DNA of 64,000 bases from Solibacteraceae bacterium. Its GTDB lineage: Bacteria; Acidobacteriota; Terriglobia; Bryobacterales; Bryobacteraceae. Under the pieces are notes generated by a model. That model was not told where the DNA came from. It ran no database searches and saw only the letters and a list, made by a program, of their open reading frames with translations. Position numbers and translations under genes: made by a program. Positions 18,965 to 28,964 of the stretch are shown in pieces; the stretch's first letter is position 1, and every line of letters begins with the position of its first letter. The DNA lies in assembly GCA_021324015.1 (NCBI GenBank), contig JAJPJX010000057.1:21596-85595 (forward strand), read 5' to 3'.

Positions 18965-19711
18965 CTACGGCATGCCGGAGGTCGAAGCAGGCGCCGGCTT
19001 GATCTCGCGCAGCTCGATTTTCCGGAAATAGACTTCGGCGCCTTCGGACTGGAACAGGATGCGGCCCTTGGTGAGCGACGAGCTCTTGCCCTCGTTGGCC
19101 AGCTTTCCGTTCACGTAATACTTGACGGTGTCGCCGACCGCATACAGTTCCAGGCAGTTCCACTTGCCGTGGGCGCGTTCGAGCTCGCCGGAGGGATCCC
19201 GGTACCCGGCCACGTCTTTCCAGGTGCCCTTGCCGAACCGGTCGAAGCGTCCCTTGTTCTTGGTTTCGTCCTTGACCGTGAGGGAAACGCCGCCCACCAG
19301 AATGATGTCGCCGGTGCCGCCTTCGATCATTTGAAACTCGATCGACTGGGGCCACACTTTATCCTCGCCGTTGACGTGAAACAGAACGCCGCTGTCGCGC
19401 GCTTTCCCCACGCGCGGAGCCCAGGTCTTCTCGCCCCATTTGAACTCCACGTGCAGGTAATAGTTGGAGTACTCCTTCTCGGTGATGAAATACCCGTACT
19501 CTTTTCCCAGCACGTGAACCATGCCGTTTTCCACCTGGAACACATGGTCCGGATCATTGTTCTTGCCGTGCTTTTGCAGGTAGGTGTAAAAGCCGTCCAG
19601 GTTCTTGCCGTTGAACAGCTTGATCCGCGGACCCATATCGCGGGCGTGCAGCCCGGCGTGGGAGGCCAGCCCGCAGGCGGCCGTGAGTATCAACAGTGCC
19701 AGTGTCTTCAT
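18965..19711 (-). CDS. DUF1080 domain protein (3-keto-disaccharide hydrolase-like)
   Basis: This is a 248-residue protein with a signal peptide (residues 1-17) and a concanavalin-like beta-sandwich. It shows the DUF1080 signatures IKLFNGKNLDGF, a GYFITEKEYSNYYLHVEFKW-like stretch and GRILFQSEGAEVYFRKIELR at the C-terminus. Some members of this family cleave 3-keto-glycosides. Such a function fits the many Gfo/Idh/MocA sugar oxidoreductases elsewhere in the window. The start overlaps the stop of the acyl-CoA ligase by 4 bases (ATGA), so it is probably part of that operon. Confidence 0.87.
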   Translation of the reverse strand: MKTLALLILTAACGLASHAGLHARDMGPRIKLFNGKNLDGFYTYLQKHGKNNDPDHVFQVENGMVHVLGKEYGYFITEKEYSNYYLHVEFKWGEKTWAPRVGKARDSGVLFHVNGEDKVWPQSIEFQMIEGGTGDIILVGGVSLTVKDETKNKGRFDRFGKGTWKDVAGYRDPSGELERAHGKWNCLELYAVGDTVKYYVNGKLANEGKSSSLTKGRILFQSEGAEVYFRKIELREIKPAPASTSGMP

Positions 19712-21297
19712 CCCTGTACCCGTCTCGTTTTTCCAGCCCAGAATGTTTCCCGCAATTCCCGTTTGACGATCTTCCCAGTCCCGGTCTTGGGCAGCGGCCC
19801 GTCCACGAATTCCAGGATGCGCGGCATTTTAAACCTGGCAATGCGCCGCTCCAGGAACTGAAACAGTTCCTCCTGCGTCACGGTCCGACCAGGCTTGCAG
19901 ACCACGAAGGCCGCCGGAACCTCTCCCCATTTGGCGTCCGGCGCCGAAACCACGGCGCATTCCATCACCGCCGGGTGCGCGAAGATGGCCTTCTCCACTT
20001 CGATCGAAGAAATGTTCTCGCCCCCGCTGATGATGATGTCCTTCTTCCGGTCCACGATGTGGATGTAGGTTTCCTCATCCCACACGGCCATGTCGCCGGT
20101 ATGCAACCAGCCATCGGTCATGACGTTCCGGGTGGCTTCCGGGTCCTTATAATACCCGTCCATGACTTCGTCCCCGCGGATCACCACCTCGCCGATCGTT
20201 TCCATGTCGCGCGGCACTTCGCGCATGTGCGGATCGACCACCTTGATCTCCACGCCGGGAATCGGCCATCCGGCCATGGCCATGTGGCGCAGGCGATCGG
20301 CTTCGCCGGCAAATTGCATCGTGCCCTTGACACGCGCCGAGGTGGCCACCGGGCAGGTTTCCGTCAGGCCGTAGCCTCCCATTACCGGGCAGTGGAAAGC
20401 CTGCTCCATACGCTCGATCAGTTCGGGAGAGGCGGCGGCGCCGCCGATGTGGATTTCCTTCAGGCTGGAGGTGTCGAACTGCCCCAGATCCGGCGCGTTG
20501 AGCAGGGCGTTAGCCATGGTGGGCACCAGCGACATGGCCGTGGCCTTCTCCTCCTGGATGAGCCGGAATACCGTGGTAGGCTCGAAGCGGCGTACCATCA
20601 CCTGCGTGACGCCCATCATGGTGGCGGCTTGCGGGCGCCCCCAGCCGTTGGCATGAAAGAGCGGGATCGTGTGCAGCTCGACGGCGGTGTCGTCCCTGTG
20701 GAAGGTGCCGGCCACGGCCATGCCGTGGAGATACAGCGTCCGGTTGGAGAGCATCACGCCCTTGGGAGCGCCCGTACTGCCGCTGGTATAGAACAGTTCG
20801 GCGATGTCGGCTTCGTTGAAGGCAAACGGATCCGGCCGGTCCATGCGTTCGCGCGACAGGAGTTCCTCATACGTGACGTCCGCCGCCGGGATCTCCTGGT
20901 TGATCGTGACGAAGCGCCGGATGCTGGGACAGGCCTGACGCAGGTGCTCCACCAGAGTCGCAAAGTCGTTTTCGAAGATCAGCACGCGGGGCTCCGCGTG
21001 GTTCAGGATTTGAATGAGCTCGGCGGGCGTGAGCCGCACGTTCAGAGGCATCATCATGGCGCGCGCCAGGACCACGCCGAAGTAGCCTTCCAGGAGTTGG
21101 TGGTTGTTGAAGCTCAGGTAGGCCACTCGGTCCCCCGCCTCGACGCCCTCGGACTTCAGTCCCGCCGCCAGGCGCTCGCACCGCTCGCCGAACTGGGCGT
21201 AGGTGAAGCGCTCAGCCCCGGAAACCACGCCCACTTTCCTCCCATACAGATCGACGCCGCGGTACAGACAGCGTATCGGCGTCAGCGGTATGAACAT
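19708..21297 (-). CDS. AMP-dependent acyl-CoA synthetase (fatty-acid CoA ligase type)
   Basis: This 529-residue ANL superfamily enzyme has the AMP-binding P-loop TSGSTGAPKG at residues 171-180, a GGYGLTETCPV motif, a GD-x-A-x-W-DEE hinge region and the C-terminal lysine in PKTGTGKIVK. It activates a carboxylic acid as the adenylate and transfers it to CoA. The length and motif set fit medium/long-chain acyl-CoA ligases. The precise acid is not predictable. It is co-transcribed with the downstream DUF1080 gene by overlap, and aldehyde dehydrogenase lies just upstream on the same strand, so the three could process a fatty or aromatic aldehyde and acid. Confidence 0.88.
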   Translation of the reverse strand: MFIPLTPIRCLYRGVDLYGRKVGVVSGAERFTYAQFGERCERLAAGLKSEGVEAGDRVAYLSFNNHQLLEGYFGVVLARAMMMPLNVRLTPAELIQILNHAEPRVLIFENDFATLVEHLRQACPSIRRFVTINQEIPAADVTYEELLSRERMDRPDPFAFNEADIAELFYTSGSTGAPKGVMLSNRTLYLHGMAVAGTFHRDDTAVELHTIPLFHANGWGRPQAATMMGVTQVMVRRFEPTTVFRLIQEEKATAMSLVPTMANALLNAPDLGQFDTSSLKEIHIGGAAASPELIERMEQAFHCPVMGGYGLTETCPVATSARVKGTMQFAGEADRLRHMAMAGWPIPGVEIKVVDPHMREVPRDMETIGEVVIRGDEVMDGYYKDPEATRNVMTDGWLHTGDMAVWDEETYIHIVDRKKDIIISGGENISSIEVEKAIFAHPAVMECAVVSAPDAKWGEVPAAFVVCKPGRTVTQEELFQFLERRIARFKMPRILEFVDGPLPKTGTGKIVKRELRETFWAGKTRRVQG

Positions 21298-21359
21298 TTT
21301 CGATTCCCCAAGCTAAGGCATTGTACGACACTTTGCCTTGCGGGCAGGCGCGACGGTCG

Positions 21360-22805
21360 TCAAGCTCCCACGAGGAACTTCAGGATCCAGCGGGCCCGCC
21401 GGCCGTACGGGGGCACCAGCAGACTGAGCGGCGACCAGCGCGCCTGGAGAAACACGCCCTTTTTCTTGGAGAACGTCTCGAAGCCGTCGAAGCCGTGGTA
21501 GTGGCCCATCCCGCTGGGACCAATGCCGCCGAACGGCAGGCTGGGCTGCCCCACGTGCATGATGCAGTCGTTGACCGTGACCCCGCCCGCGCTGGTGGCA
21601 GCCAGCAGCTCGTTCACCCGCGTGCTGTTTTCGTCGAAGTAATATAACGCCAGGGGCTGCGGGCGCGCGCGGAGGTACGCCACAGCCTCTTCCAGGGTCC
21701 GATAAAGCACCACCGGCAGCACCGGGCCGAAGATTTCCTCCTGCATGACGGCCATTTCCTCGCGCACCCCAAGCAGCAGGACCGGCGGAAAGACGCGATT
21801 TCCGGCATTGCAGTCTTCCCCCGCCGGATTGATTTCGATCACCTCGGCCCCTTTGCCCCGCGCATCTTCCACCAACCTGGCCAGCCGCTCGTAATGCCGG
21901 GTGTGAATGATCCGCGTATAATCCGGATTCGCAGCCAGGCGCGGATACAGGCTGGCGACCTCCTGCCGCGCGGCCTCCACGAAGGCAGCCGCCCGCTCCC
22001 GGAGGAGGAGCACATAATCCGGCGCCACACAGGTTTGCCCGGCGTTGTACAGTTTTCCCGCCAGAATGCGTCTCACGGCCTTGCGCAGGGGGTATTCCGC
22101 ATGCACCAAAGCCGGACTCTTGCCGCCCAGTTCGAGCGTCACGGGCGTCAGATTCTCGCTTGCCGCGCGCAGAATCCGCCGTCCCACCGCCGCCGAGCCG
22201 GTGAAGAGGAGGCGGCCAAAGGGCAGGTGCGAAAATTCGGCGGCCACTTCGGGGCCTCCGCACACCACATCTACATACTCGGGCGGGAACAGCCCGGCGA
22301 TGAGGCAGCGCATCCACTCGGCGCTATGCGGAGCGAACTCCGAGGGCTTCAGCAGAACGTGATTGCCGGCGGCCAGGGCGCCGGCCAGGGGGGCAAAGCT
22401 GAGAAACAGAGGATAGTTCCAGGTGGAAAGGATTCCTACGACCCCGAGCGGCTGGTACATGATCCGGGCTCTGCCCGGCCAGAATTGCCAGCCCACCGGC
22501 GCGCGGCGCGGCCGCATCCACTGCTTCAGGCGCCGGCGCGCGTAGCGAATCTCGTTCAACACCGGAAACAAGTCCAGCGCCAGGGTCTCCTCCGCGGCCC
22601 TGCCGCCGAAATCCGCGGCAATGGCTTCGATGATGCGGTCTTTTTGCCGCGTAAGTGCCTGCTCCAGACCACGCAGCGCATCAGCGCGCCGGGCGCGGCC
22701 GGGGGGCGCCGAAAGAAAGGCGGCGCGCTGTGCCTCGAAGCGCGCCCGCAGATCCTGCTGCGGCGAGCCGGATCCGTCGCCAACTGACGGCTTGGCCAGG
22801 TCCAT
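21360..22805 (-). CDS. Aldehyde dehydrogenase family protein (class 3 / coniferyl type)
   Basis: This is a 481-residue enzyme with catalytic Cys259 (GQTC) and general base Glu225 (LELGGKSP). Compact length, the lack of an N-terminal extension and a hydrophobic C-terminus (GA at the end) resemble class 3 and coniferyl-aldehyde dehydrogenases. It oxidises an aldehyde to the acid with NAD(P)+. I start it at the ATG at 22805; a TTG at 22829 in the same frame would add eight residues but has no better ribosome-binding site. It lies upstream of the acyl-CoA ligase on the same strand, which could take over its acid product. Confidence 0.88.
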   Translation of the reverse strand: MDLAKPSVGDGSGSPQQDLRARFEAQRAAFLSAPPGRARRADALRGLEQALTRQKDRIIEAIAADFGGRAAEETLALDLFPVLNEIRYARRRLKQWMRPRRAPVGWQFWPGRARIMYQPLGVVGILSTWNYPLFLSFAPLAGALAAGNHVLLKPSEFAPHSAEWMRCLIAGLFPPEYVDVVCGGPEVAAEFSHLPFGRLLFTGSAAVGRRILRAASENLTPVTLELGGKSPALVHAEYPLRKAVRRILAGKLYNAGQTCVAPDYVLLLRERAAAFVEAARQEVASLYPRLAANPDYTRIIHTRHYERLARLVEDARGKGAEVIEINPAGEDCNAGNRVFPPVLLLGVREEMAVMQEEIFGPVLPVVLYRTLEEAVAYLRARPQPLALYYFDENSTRVNELLAATSAGGVTVNDCIMHVGQPSLPFGGIGPSGMGHYHGFDGFETFSKKKGVFLQARWSPLSLLVPPYGRRARWILKFLVGA

Positions 22806-22863
22806 GCCTGGTATTGTCCCGCGTGGCAATTCGGGGCGATAGCCCTATCAGCGGCGGGGCACG

Positions 22864-23979
22864 CTATGGGTGGGGTGTGAGACGCAGCACTTCCATCAGC
22901 CGCCGCCCGAGGTCATCGGCCATCCACTGAAAGCCCAAATCGTTCGGGTGGACGCCATCCACCAGGCCGTCCAGACGCCCGGGGCCCAGCAGGTCGGTGC
23001 CTTCTACCAGTTGCAGATGGCGGTCGCCCTGCGAGATGCGGCGTGTCACCACGTCGCGAATCAGCCGCCGCATGGCTTCGATCCGCTCGTCCGGCGGGCC
23101 CCCGGGCACTTCGCGCGCGGAGGCAATCGGCGTGATGGCCACGATGGGCGTGTCCGCGTGGCGGTTGCGCAAGGTTTGGAGGAAGGGATCGTAGACCTCG
23201 CGCAGCGAATCAACGGCCTTATTGTTCTGGGCGAAGTCCAGCACGAAGCAGGCGGCGTCGATCTCCGCCACCGCGGAAGCTACCGCGGGCTCGCCCTTCC
23301 CAGCGCCGGAGAAGCCGAGGTTCACGAAATCCAGGTTTAAAGCCCGGCCCAGAATGGCCTGATAGCTCATGCCTGGGCGGCTGGCGCACCCGCCTTGCGT
23401 GATGGAGGTGCCGTAGAATACCACCGGCCGCGGAACGGCGAACGGCGCCGCGCGCGCTACCGCGGCGTCGCGGTCCAGCCCGATGGCCAGCACCTTGACG
23501 GGCTTGTACAGCGAGAGATAGAGCGTGATTTCGCGGTTCTCTTTGGGGCGGTCACGGAAATCGAAGAACTGGTGCTCGTAGACCTTCCCCGGCTTGGCGT
23601 CCTGGTCGGCGATGGCCGTGCCCAGATAGATGCCGTTGACGTAGGCGTCCACGCCGGTCTGGCCGAAAGCGTGCATGTTGCGCATGTTCGGCGGCGACGG
23701 ATACTCCAACCGCACGGAGAGCAGGCGAGAGTCCGTGCGCAGCCGGATGCGGGCGCCGCTGGGCGAATGCGCCAGGTTCCACACTGCCGCGGGCACGGCC
23801 TCCTGCACCCGCAGCGGCAAGCGCAGGAATTCCCCCTTGTTCTCCTGGTACCAGGGCAGGCCGTCCACTTCCACGCGGTCCCAGGGCAGCGTGTGCCATT
23901 CCACGGCCGCCGGCTGCCCGAACAGCGGCAGGGCAAACAGGATCGCCGCCAGGAAATTCCGATGCATATCCCGGATCAT
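22864..23979 (-). CDS. Secreted SGNH/GDSL hydrolase with GxDLY-like N-terminal domain
   Basis: This 371-residue protein starts at an ATG overlapping the stop of the upstream DegT gene (ATGA at 23976-23979). The longer open frame reaching 24132 runs inside that gene and was not used. Residues 5-22 form a signal peptide. The first half is a beta-rich domain with a GVDAYVNG motif like the GxDLY family. The second half is an SGNH hydrolase: nucleophile Ser192 (YGTSITQGG), an asparagine in the FAQNN block near 252, and Asp341/His344 (DGVHPND). It probably deacylates an extracellular sugar or ester. Confidence 0.87.
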   Translation of the reverse strand: MIRDMHRNFLAAILFALPLFGQPAAVEWHTLPWDRVEVDGLPWYQENKGEFLRLPLRVQEAVPAAVWNLAHSPSGARIRLRTDSRLLSVRLEYPSPPNMRNMHAFGQTGVDAYVNGIYLGTAIADQDAKPGKVYEHQFFDFRDRPKENREITLYLSLYKPVKVLAIGLDRDAAVARAAPFAVPRPVVFYGTSITQGGCASRPGMSYQAILGRALNLDFVNLGFSGAGKGEPAVASAVAEIDAACFVLDFAQNNKAVDSLREVYDPFLQTLRNRHADTPIVAITPIASAREVPGGPPDERIEAMRRLIRDVVTRRISQGDRHLQLVEGTDLLGPGRLDGLVDGVHPNDLGFQWMADDLGRRLMEVLRLTPHP

Positions 23980-25211
23980 CTCCCTTGCACCGTGGCGGCG
24001 AGCAGCTGCCGGGCGCCGGCCTCGGCGATCTCCCGCACGCTGCGCGCCAGGTACTCCACGGCCTCCGCGGTGAGCCGCGGGTGAATGGGAAGGCTCACGT
24101 ACTTGGGAAACAGCGCTTCCGCCACCGGGCACTCCCCTTCCCCGTGGCCCAGTTTACGATACGCCTCGGTCAGATGAATCAACATGTAATGATTCAAGGG
24201 CTTGATCTGCTTTTGCGTATAGAGCTGCCACATGAACTCTTCCTTGCGGAGCCCCATCTCCGGCTCCACCAGCACGCAGTAGACATGAAACACATGCTTG
24301 CGATCCGGCGCTGCGTAAGGCAGGGTCAGCCCCGGCGTTCCCGCCAGGCGCCGGCTGTATTCCGCGGCGATGCGGATGCGGCGTGCATTCAGATCGTCCA
24401 GCTTGCGCAGTTGCACCAGCCCCACCGCCGCCTGCGCGTCGGTCATGCGCAGATTGTAGCCGATGTCGTCGAATTCCAGATGCCAGTAGCGTTGGCCCAT
24501 GGGCTGCCGCTGTTCGTCGATGCGGCTGTACTTCCCCTGGGGATCGTAGCCGTGGCAGCACAGCCAGCGGTAGGAGCGCATCTGGTCGCACAGGGCGCCG
24601 TCATTGGTGATCACCATACCGCCTTCCCCGAGGGTGCCCATGTTCTTCTGCTGGCCGAAGCTGAAGATCGCCAGGTCGCCCATGGAGCCGGCCTTGCAGC
24701 CACGGTACTCGGCGCCCGGGGCGTGCGCGCAATCCTCGATGAGGCGGATGCCGCGCGGCCGGGTGAGCGCCAGCAGGGCGTCCATGTCACAGCACTGCCC
24801 GTAGAGGTGCACCGCGATGAGCGCCTTGGTGCGCGGCGTGATCTTGCGCGCTACAGACTCCGGATCGAGCGTCAGCGTGCGAGGATCGATATCGGCGAAC
24901 ACCACGCGGGCGCCTCGGAGAGCCGCGCCGTTGGCCGTCGAGATCCAGCTCAGCGGCGTGGTGATCACTTCGTCGCCGGGCCCCACCTCCGCCGCCAGCA
25001 TGGCTAATTGGAGGGCCGCGGTCCCCGAGGACACCGCCAGGGCGTGACTCACGCCACAGTACTCCGCGAACGCCTGCTCGAACTCCCGGCTCTTGGGGCC
25101 ATAGCCGGGAGCCCCGGCGCGGATGACCTCCACCACCGCGGCTTCCTCTTCGGGGCCGTAGCACGAGCCCTGGCCGTACTCCAAATCCAGGCTCACTTTG
25201 GGAAACTGCAT
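23976..25211 (-). CDS. DegT/DnrJ/EryC1/StrS family aminotransferase
   Basis: This is a 411-residue PLP-dependent fold-type I enzyme. The internal aldimine lysine is Lys189 (FSFGQQKN), preceded by IEDCAHAPG around 159-166, which holds the ring-nitrogen Asp160. The N-terminal half has the SSGTAAL phosphate-binding loop at 61-67. The family aminates keto-sugars for cell-surface or secondary-metabolite sugars, or dehydrates them. No other nucleotide-sugar genes are adjacent, so the sugar is unknown. It overlaps the downstream SGNH hydrolase by 4 bases. Confidence 0.88.
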   Translation of the reverse strand: MQFPKVSLDLEYGQGSCYGPEEEAAVVEVIRAGAPGYGPKSREFEQAFAEYCGVSHALAVSSGTAALQLAMLAAEVGPGDEVITTPLSWISTANGAALRGARVVFADIDPRTLTLDPESVARKITPRTKALIAVHLYGQCCDMDALLALTRPRGIRLIEDCAHAPGAEYRGCKAGSMGDLAIFSFGQQKNMGTLGEGGMVITNDGALCDQMRSYRWLCCHGYDPQGKYSRIDEQRQPMGQRYWHLEFDDIGYNLRMTDAQAAVGLVQLRKLDDLNARRIRIAAEYSRRLAGTPGLTLPYAAPDRKHVFHVYCVLVEPEMGLRKEEFMWQLYTQKQIKPLNHYMLIHLTEAYRKLGHGEGECPVAEALFPKYVSLPIHPRLTAEAVEYLARSVREIAEAGARQLLAATVQGR

Positions 25212-25263
25212 GCGAGAATTCTATCGCACGCAGGCGCTGGCGGTTTCCCCACCGCAACGGCGA

Positions 25264-28200
25264 TCAAAAGATGAGCCGCAGCGTATACTGCATCTCCCGG
25301 CCGCGGTTGGCCTGGTTGATCGAGCGGCCGAACAAAGAGCTTTGCACGTCCGTCACCGGATCGGTAGGCACGAAGCTGTTGGTCAGGTTGTAGGCTTCAA
25401 ACTTGAACTCCACGTTGAGGCGCTCTTTGATGGGGAAGATCTTCGAAACGGTGCTATCCAATTCCCACGAGAGCGGCCCAACCAAGCCCGGGTATTGCCA
25501 GGGATTGGTGCGCGGCGTGTAGGCCGGCAGGGGCGCAAACTTCGTGATGTCAAACGCCCGTCCCGGGGTCGGATTCGCGGTCGGGTCGCCCGTCGCCTGC
25601 ATGGCTCCGAAGCGCAAATAGTCGCCGCTGTTGAAGAAGAGAATCGAACTGGTGGACCATCCACCGATGACGGCGTTGAGCGCAGCCGGAAGGGTGGACA
25701 AGTAACGACGGCCCTTGCCGATGGGCAGTTCGTAAGTGCCCGCCGCGCTGAGCCGGTGGCGGGGATTGTTGCTCGGAATCCAGGTGAGCCGGTCGGCATA
25801 CTGGTCGATGTCGTTAAAGAAATTCGTGGTCCTCTCGTTGTTGTAGTTATAGGCGATCAGGAACATGTAGCCCGCGCTGAAGGTACGCTGGAGCTTGATC
25901 TGCAACGCCTGGTAGTGATCGTCCACGCCGGCGGTGTTGACCTGCGTCAGCGCGCCGTACTGCGGATAGGTGCTCAACAGGCTGCGCACCGAGACCGTGG
26001 GCAGGTTGCGCAACTGTCCTTGAAACTTGTCGGGCGTGAGGTAGTGATAAAAGGGGTTCGGGATACTCTTGTCCACGGCGGCTTTGTCCGTGTAGATCAG
26101 ATTCGGGTCCGTCATGTTCAGCGGCAGGCTATACGGCAGGCTGCGGCCTAGATTGACGAAGTAGGTGATGTCGGCTTGAATCAGCCCGGGCAGCCGGTGC
26201 TGAATGGAAACGTTGAGACGGTCGTTCACGCCGGAACGGAAATCCTGCTGGTTCCAGGTGGCGGGCGAGCCCAGGTTGGTGTAGCGGCCGAGGGTTTTGT
26301 TCACGGGCAGGATGAGCGGATTGGTGGACGGGAAGGGATCGCTCAGCACCGACTGGGGGACGCCCTGGAGCACCGGCGCCACCGTGGTGGTGGCGCTGAA
26401 GCCGGGATAGACGGCGCTGCCCAGCGTATCGGTGGTCAGCAGCGGCGGGATGATATAGCGCGCGAAACCCGCGCGCAGCACTGTGCGGTCGTTCAGGCGC
26501 AGCGCCATGCCGACGCGCGGGGCGAAGGCATGCCGGTTGCTATTCCAGGAACTGCGGTGGCTGCTATCGGTGAAAATCCAGGCGCCGTTGAAGATGTACG
26601 GAGCGCCGCGCATGGCCGCCACATCGGCCGGGATGGGAGGGGGCGTGCTCTGCATCTCGGGGATCGGATTGGTGAGGTCCAGGTAGCGCGAGAGCCGGTT
26701 CTGCGCGTCGTAGAGGCCGGTCTCAAATTCATAGCGCAGCCCCAGGTTCAGGGTCAGGTTGCGCGTCAGCTTGATATCATCCTGCACGTAGCCGGCGTAA
26801 AAATCGGTCCGGGGCTGCTGGAGCGGAATGAAATTCGCGCTGGAACTCGAGTCCAGGGCGCCCAGCAGGAAGGTCGCCCAGCCGTCGCCGCTGAGCCGCG
26901 TGTTCGGGGAGAGGAAGGTGTTGGCCGTCTGGGCCGGACCAAAATTAAAACTCATCAGGTTGGGCCGCACCGAAAAGCCGCGCAACAGCCGGCTCTCGCC
27001 ACCCACCTTGAGATCGTGCTTGCCCAGGTACTTGGCGATCTTGGCGCTGTAGTTGTAACTCTGCGGATGCTGATACCACCAGCCGCCCTTTCCGAACGAC
27101 GCCGAGCCGTAGGTGCTGATATTCAGGTTCGGGTAGTACACCGCCGGAATCCCGCTGTTCAGATAAGGCTGATACCACGGATTGTTCGGCCAGAACTTGG
27201 CGAGCCCGGCGGAGCCGACCTGCGCCGAGGGCGCGTTGTAGTCGTCGTTCAAGGTGGCGTAGCTGAAGCGCAGGTCGAGCACCGTGGAATTGTTCATCGT
27301 GTAGACGGCGTCGCCGGCCATGTTTTGCGAATACATCACGCCGCCGTTGTCATTGGGCATGGCGGGCGAGTTGTTGGGTGTGTAGTTGTTCTGATCGATG
27401 GTGGTGTGGAAGCGGCTATAGCGGCCGAAGATTTTCCATTTGTCGTTCACGTTCCAGTCGGTCCGCTGGCTGATATTCAGATATTTCAGGAACCAGACGT
27501 ACCCGGTTTTGAAGTTGTTCACCCCGGTGGCATCGTCGCCCGGCCCGTTGGGCTGCCAGATGTCCTTGAGGAAGATCAGGGCCGAGGGGTCCATGCGCGC
27601 ATTGGGGATGCGGTTGCCGACGAAGGGCGTGCGCGAGACCGCGCCGGTGGCGGAGTTGAACTGCGTGCTCCAGGGGTCGTAGATCACGCGCTGCGCGCCG
27701 GCGCCGTTGAACGACTGGGAGAAGTCTCCGGTGCGCTCCAGCGCGGTAGGGAGCGTGAGCAGGGCGGAGAAGGGCTGGCTCACGTGCCACTGCTCGTAGG
27801 CGAAGAAGGAGAACAGCTTGTTCTTGACGATGGGGTTGCCCAGCGTGCCGCCCCAGATGTTATTGCGCACCAGGTTCGGGGTGTGGGTCACGGAGTTCGT
27901 GACCGCATTCAACGCCGGATTACGGCCGAAATAGTAAGCCGTGCCGTGGAACGAATTGGTACCGGACTTCATGCCGATGCTCAGCACGCCGCCGGCGCTG
28001 TGCCCGAACTCCGCATCCACGCTGTTCTGCTGCACGGAGAACTCCTGCACGGCGTCCATCGGCAGGTTGTAGGAGCCCTTCCAGCCAAGTTGGAGCGGGG
28101 CGCCATCGAGCTGCAAATCGTTCTGCGTGGAGGTGCTGCCGCCCACGTCCAGTTCGCTGGACGACCACATATAAAAGGGATAGCGCTGCGCCAGCGTGCC

Positions 28201-28713
28201 ATAGCGGTTGACCACCGCCGGATCGAGCAGCGCCAGGGTGAAGGGGTTGCGCTGCATGATGGGCAGATCGTTCAGCATCTTCCCATTCACGGTCTGCTCC
28301 ATGGTGCTGGTGTTGAACTGCAACCCTACCGCCGCCGCGCTCACGTTGACGGTCTCGGTAGTGGAGCTCATGCCGAGCGTGGCGTCCACGGTCACGTCGC
28401 CGCGCACTTGCACGATCACGTTCTGCTGCACGAACTTGCTGAACCCGGGGTGCTCGACCAGCACGGAGTAAGTGCCAGGATCGACCAGATCGAACACGTA
28501 CAGACCAACGTCATTGGTCTGCTTGACGCTCTCCACGCCGGTGTTGTCGTTGTGCAGGCGCACCACGGCGCCGGCCACCACGGCGTGGGTGGGGTCGGTG
28601 ACGATGCCCTGCACACGGGCGCGCGAGTCCTGAGCCTGTGCCGCGCCGAACAGGAAAGCCACGGCCAGAAGCGCCGCGCCACGATGCAAAGCCCGCCTAG
28701 CGTTGACGATCAT
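25264..28713 (-). CDS. Oar-type TonB-dependent receptor with carboxypeptidase regulatory-like domain
   Basis: This is a 1149-residue outer-membrane protein. The order is a signal peptide (about 1-27), a carboxypeptidase-regulatory-like beta-sandwich (VQGIVTDPTHAVVAGAVV onward, to about residue 110), a plug region with FHGTAYYF-type sequence, and a long beta-barrel ending LRLIF with a terminal Phe. Acidobacteria carry many such Oar-like receptors, thought to import large substrates such as oligosaccharides or to move proteins. The start ATG has an excellent GGAGGTGT ribosome-binding site. Two further members are at 47006 and 51202. Confidence 0.87.
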   Translation of the reverse strand: MIVNARRALHRGAALLAVAFLFGAAQAQDSRARVQGIVTDPTHAVVAGAVVRLHNDNTGVESVKQTNDVGLYVFDLVDPGTYSVLVEHPGFSKFVQQNVIVQVRGDVTVDATLGMSSTTETVNVSAAAVGLQFNTSTMEQTVNGKMLNDLPIMQRNPFTLALLDPAVVNRYGTLAQRYPFYMWSSSELDVGGSTSTQNDLQLDGAPLQLGWKGSYNLPMDAVQEFSVQQNSVDAEFGHSAGGVLSIGMKSGTNSFHGTAYYFGRNPALNAVTNSVTHTPNLVRNNIWGGTLGNPIVKNKLFSFFAYEQWHVSQPFSALLTLPTALERTGDFSQSFNGAGAQRVIYDPWSTQFNSATGAVSRTPFVGNRIPNARMDPSALIFLKDIWQPNGPGDDATGVNNFKTGYVWFLKYLNISQRTDWNVNDKWKIFGRYSRFHTTIDQNNYTPNNSPAMPNDNGGVMYSQNMAGDAVYTMNNSTVLDLRFSYATLNDDYNAPSAQVGSAGLAKFWPNNPWYQPYLNSGIPAVYYPNLNISTYGSASFGKGGWWYQHPQSYNYSAKIAKYLGKHDLKVGGESRLLRGFSVRPNLMSFNFGPAQTANTFLSPNTRLSGDGWATFLLGALDSSSSANFIPLQQPRTDFYAGYVQDDIKLTRNLTLNLGLRYEFETGLYDAQNRLSRYLDLTNPIPEMQSTPPPIPADVAAMRGAPYIFNGAWIFTDSSHRSSWNSNRHAFAPRVGMALRLNDRTVLRAGFARYIIPPLLTTDTLGSAVYPGFSATTTVAPVLQGVPQSVLSDPFPSTNPLILPVNKTLGRYTNLGSPATWNQQDFRSGVNDRLNVSIQHRLPGLIQADITYFVNLGRSLPYSLPLNMTDPNLIYTDKAAVDKSIPNPFYHYLTPDKFQGQLRNLPTVSVRSLLSTYPQYGALTQVNTAGVDDHYQALQIKLQRTFSAGYMFLIAYNYNNERTTNFFNDIDQYADRLTWIPSNNPRHRLSAAGTYELPIGKGRRYLSTLPAALNAVIGGWSTSSILFFNSGDYLRFGAMQATGDPTANPTPGRAFDITKFAPLPAYTPRTNPWQYPGLVGPLSWELDSTVSKIFPIKERLNVEFKFEAYNLTNSFVPTDPVTDVQSSLFGRSINQANRGREMQYTLRLIF

Positions 28714-28931
28714 GAGACACCTCCAATCTGAGCGGAAAAATCATGGCAGGCGCATAGGGTGCCGGCGCAAACCGACCATAGAGGCGTCAATTCGCAAACG
28801 GAAAGCATCCCCACTACCCGCTACAGAGCCCGGGGCCGAAAAGCTTGGAGAGATTTTCTATCAGATCCCTGACTGAGTCAAGGACAATATCTGGAAGATC
28901 TGTTCGATAGCGGAGCGCTGAGCGGGGACCT

Positions 28932-28964
28932 GGGCTGCCGGTCCTCTCCTGGCAGCCCTTTTTT
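28932..28964 (+). terminator. Intrinsic terminator with no annotated gene upstream
   Basis: A perfect 8-base-pair stem, GGGCTGCC / GGCAGCCC, with an 11-base loop is followed by six T residues. It points rightwards, but the sequence to its left on this strand is the start region of a leftward gene. It therefore ends either an unannotated small RNA or antisense/readthrough transcription. Confidence 0.75.

Noticed and set aside
26176..28731. Long plus-strand open frame of 851 codons opposite the Oar receptor
   Set aside because: It is antisense to a clear TonB receptor, is rich in Arg, His and Gly as expected of a GC-rich shadow frame, and shows no domain.
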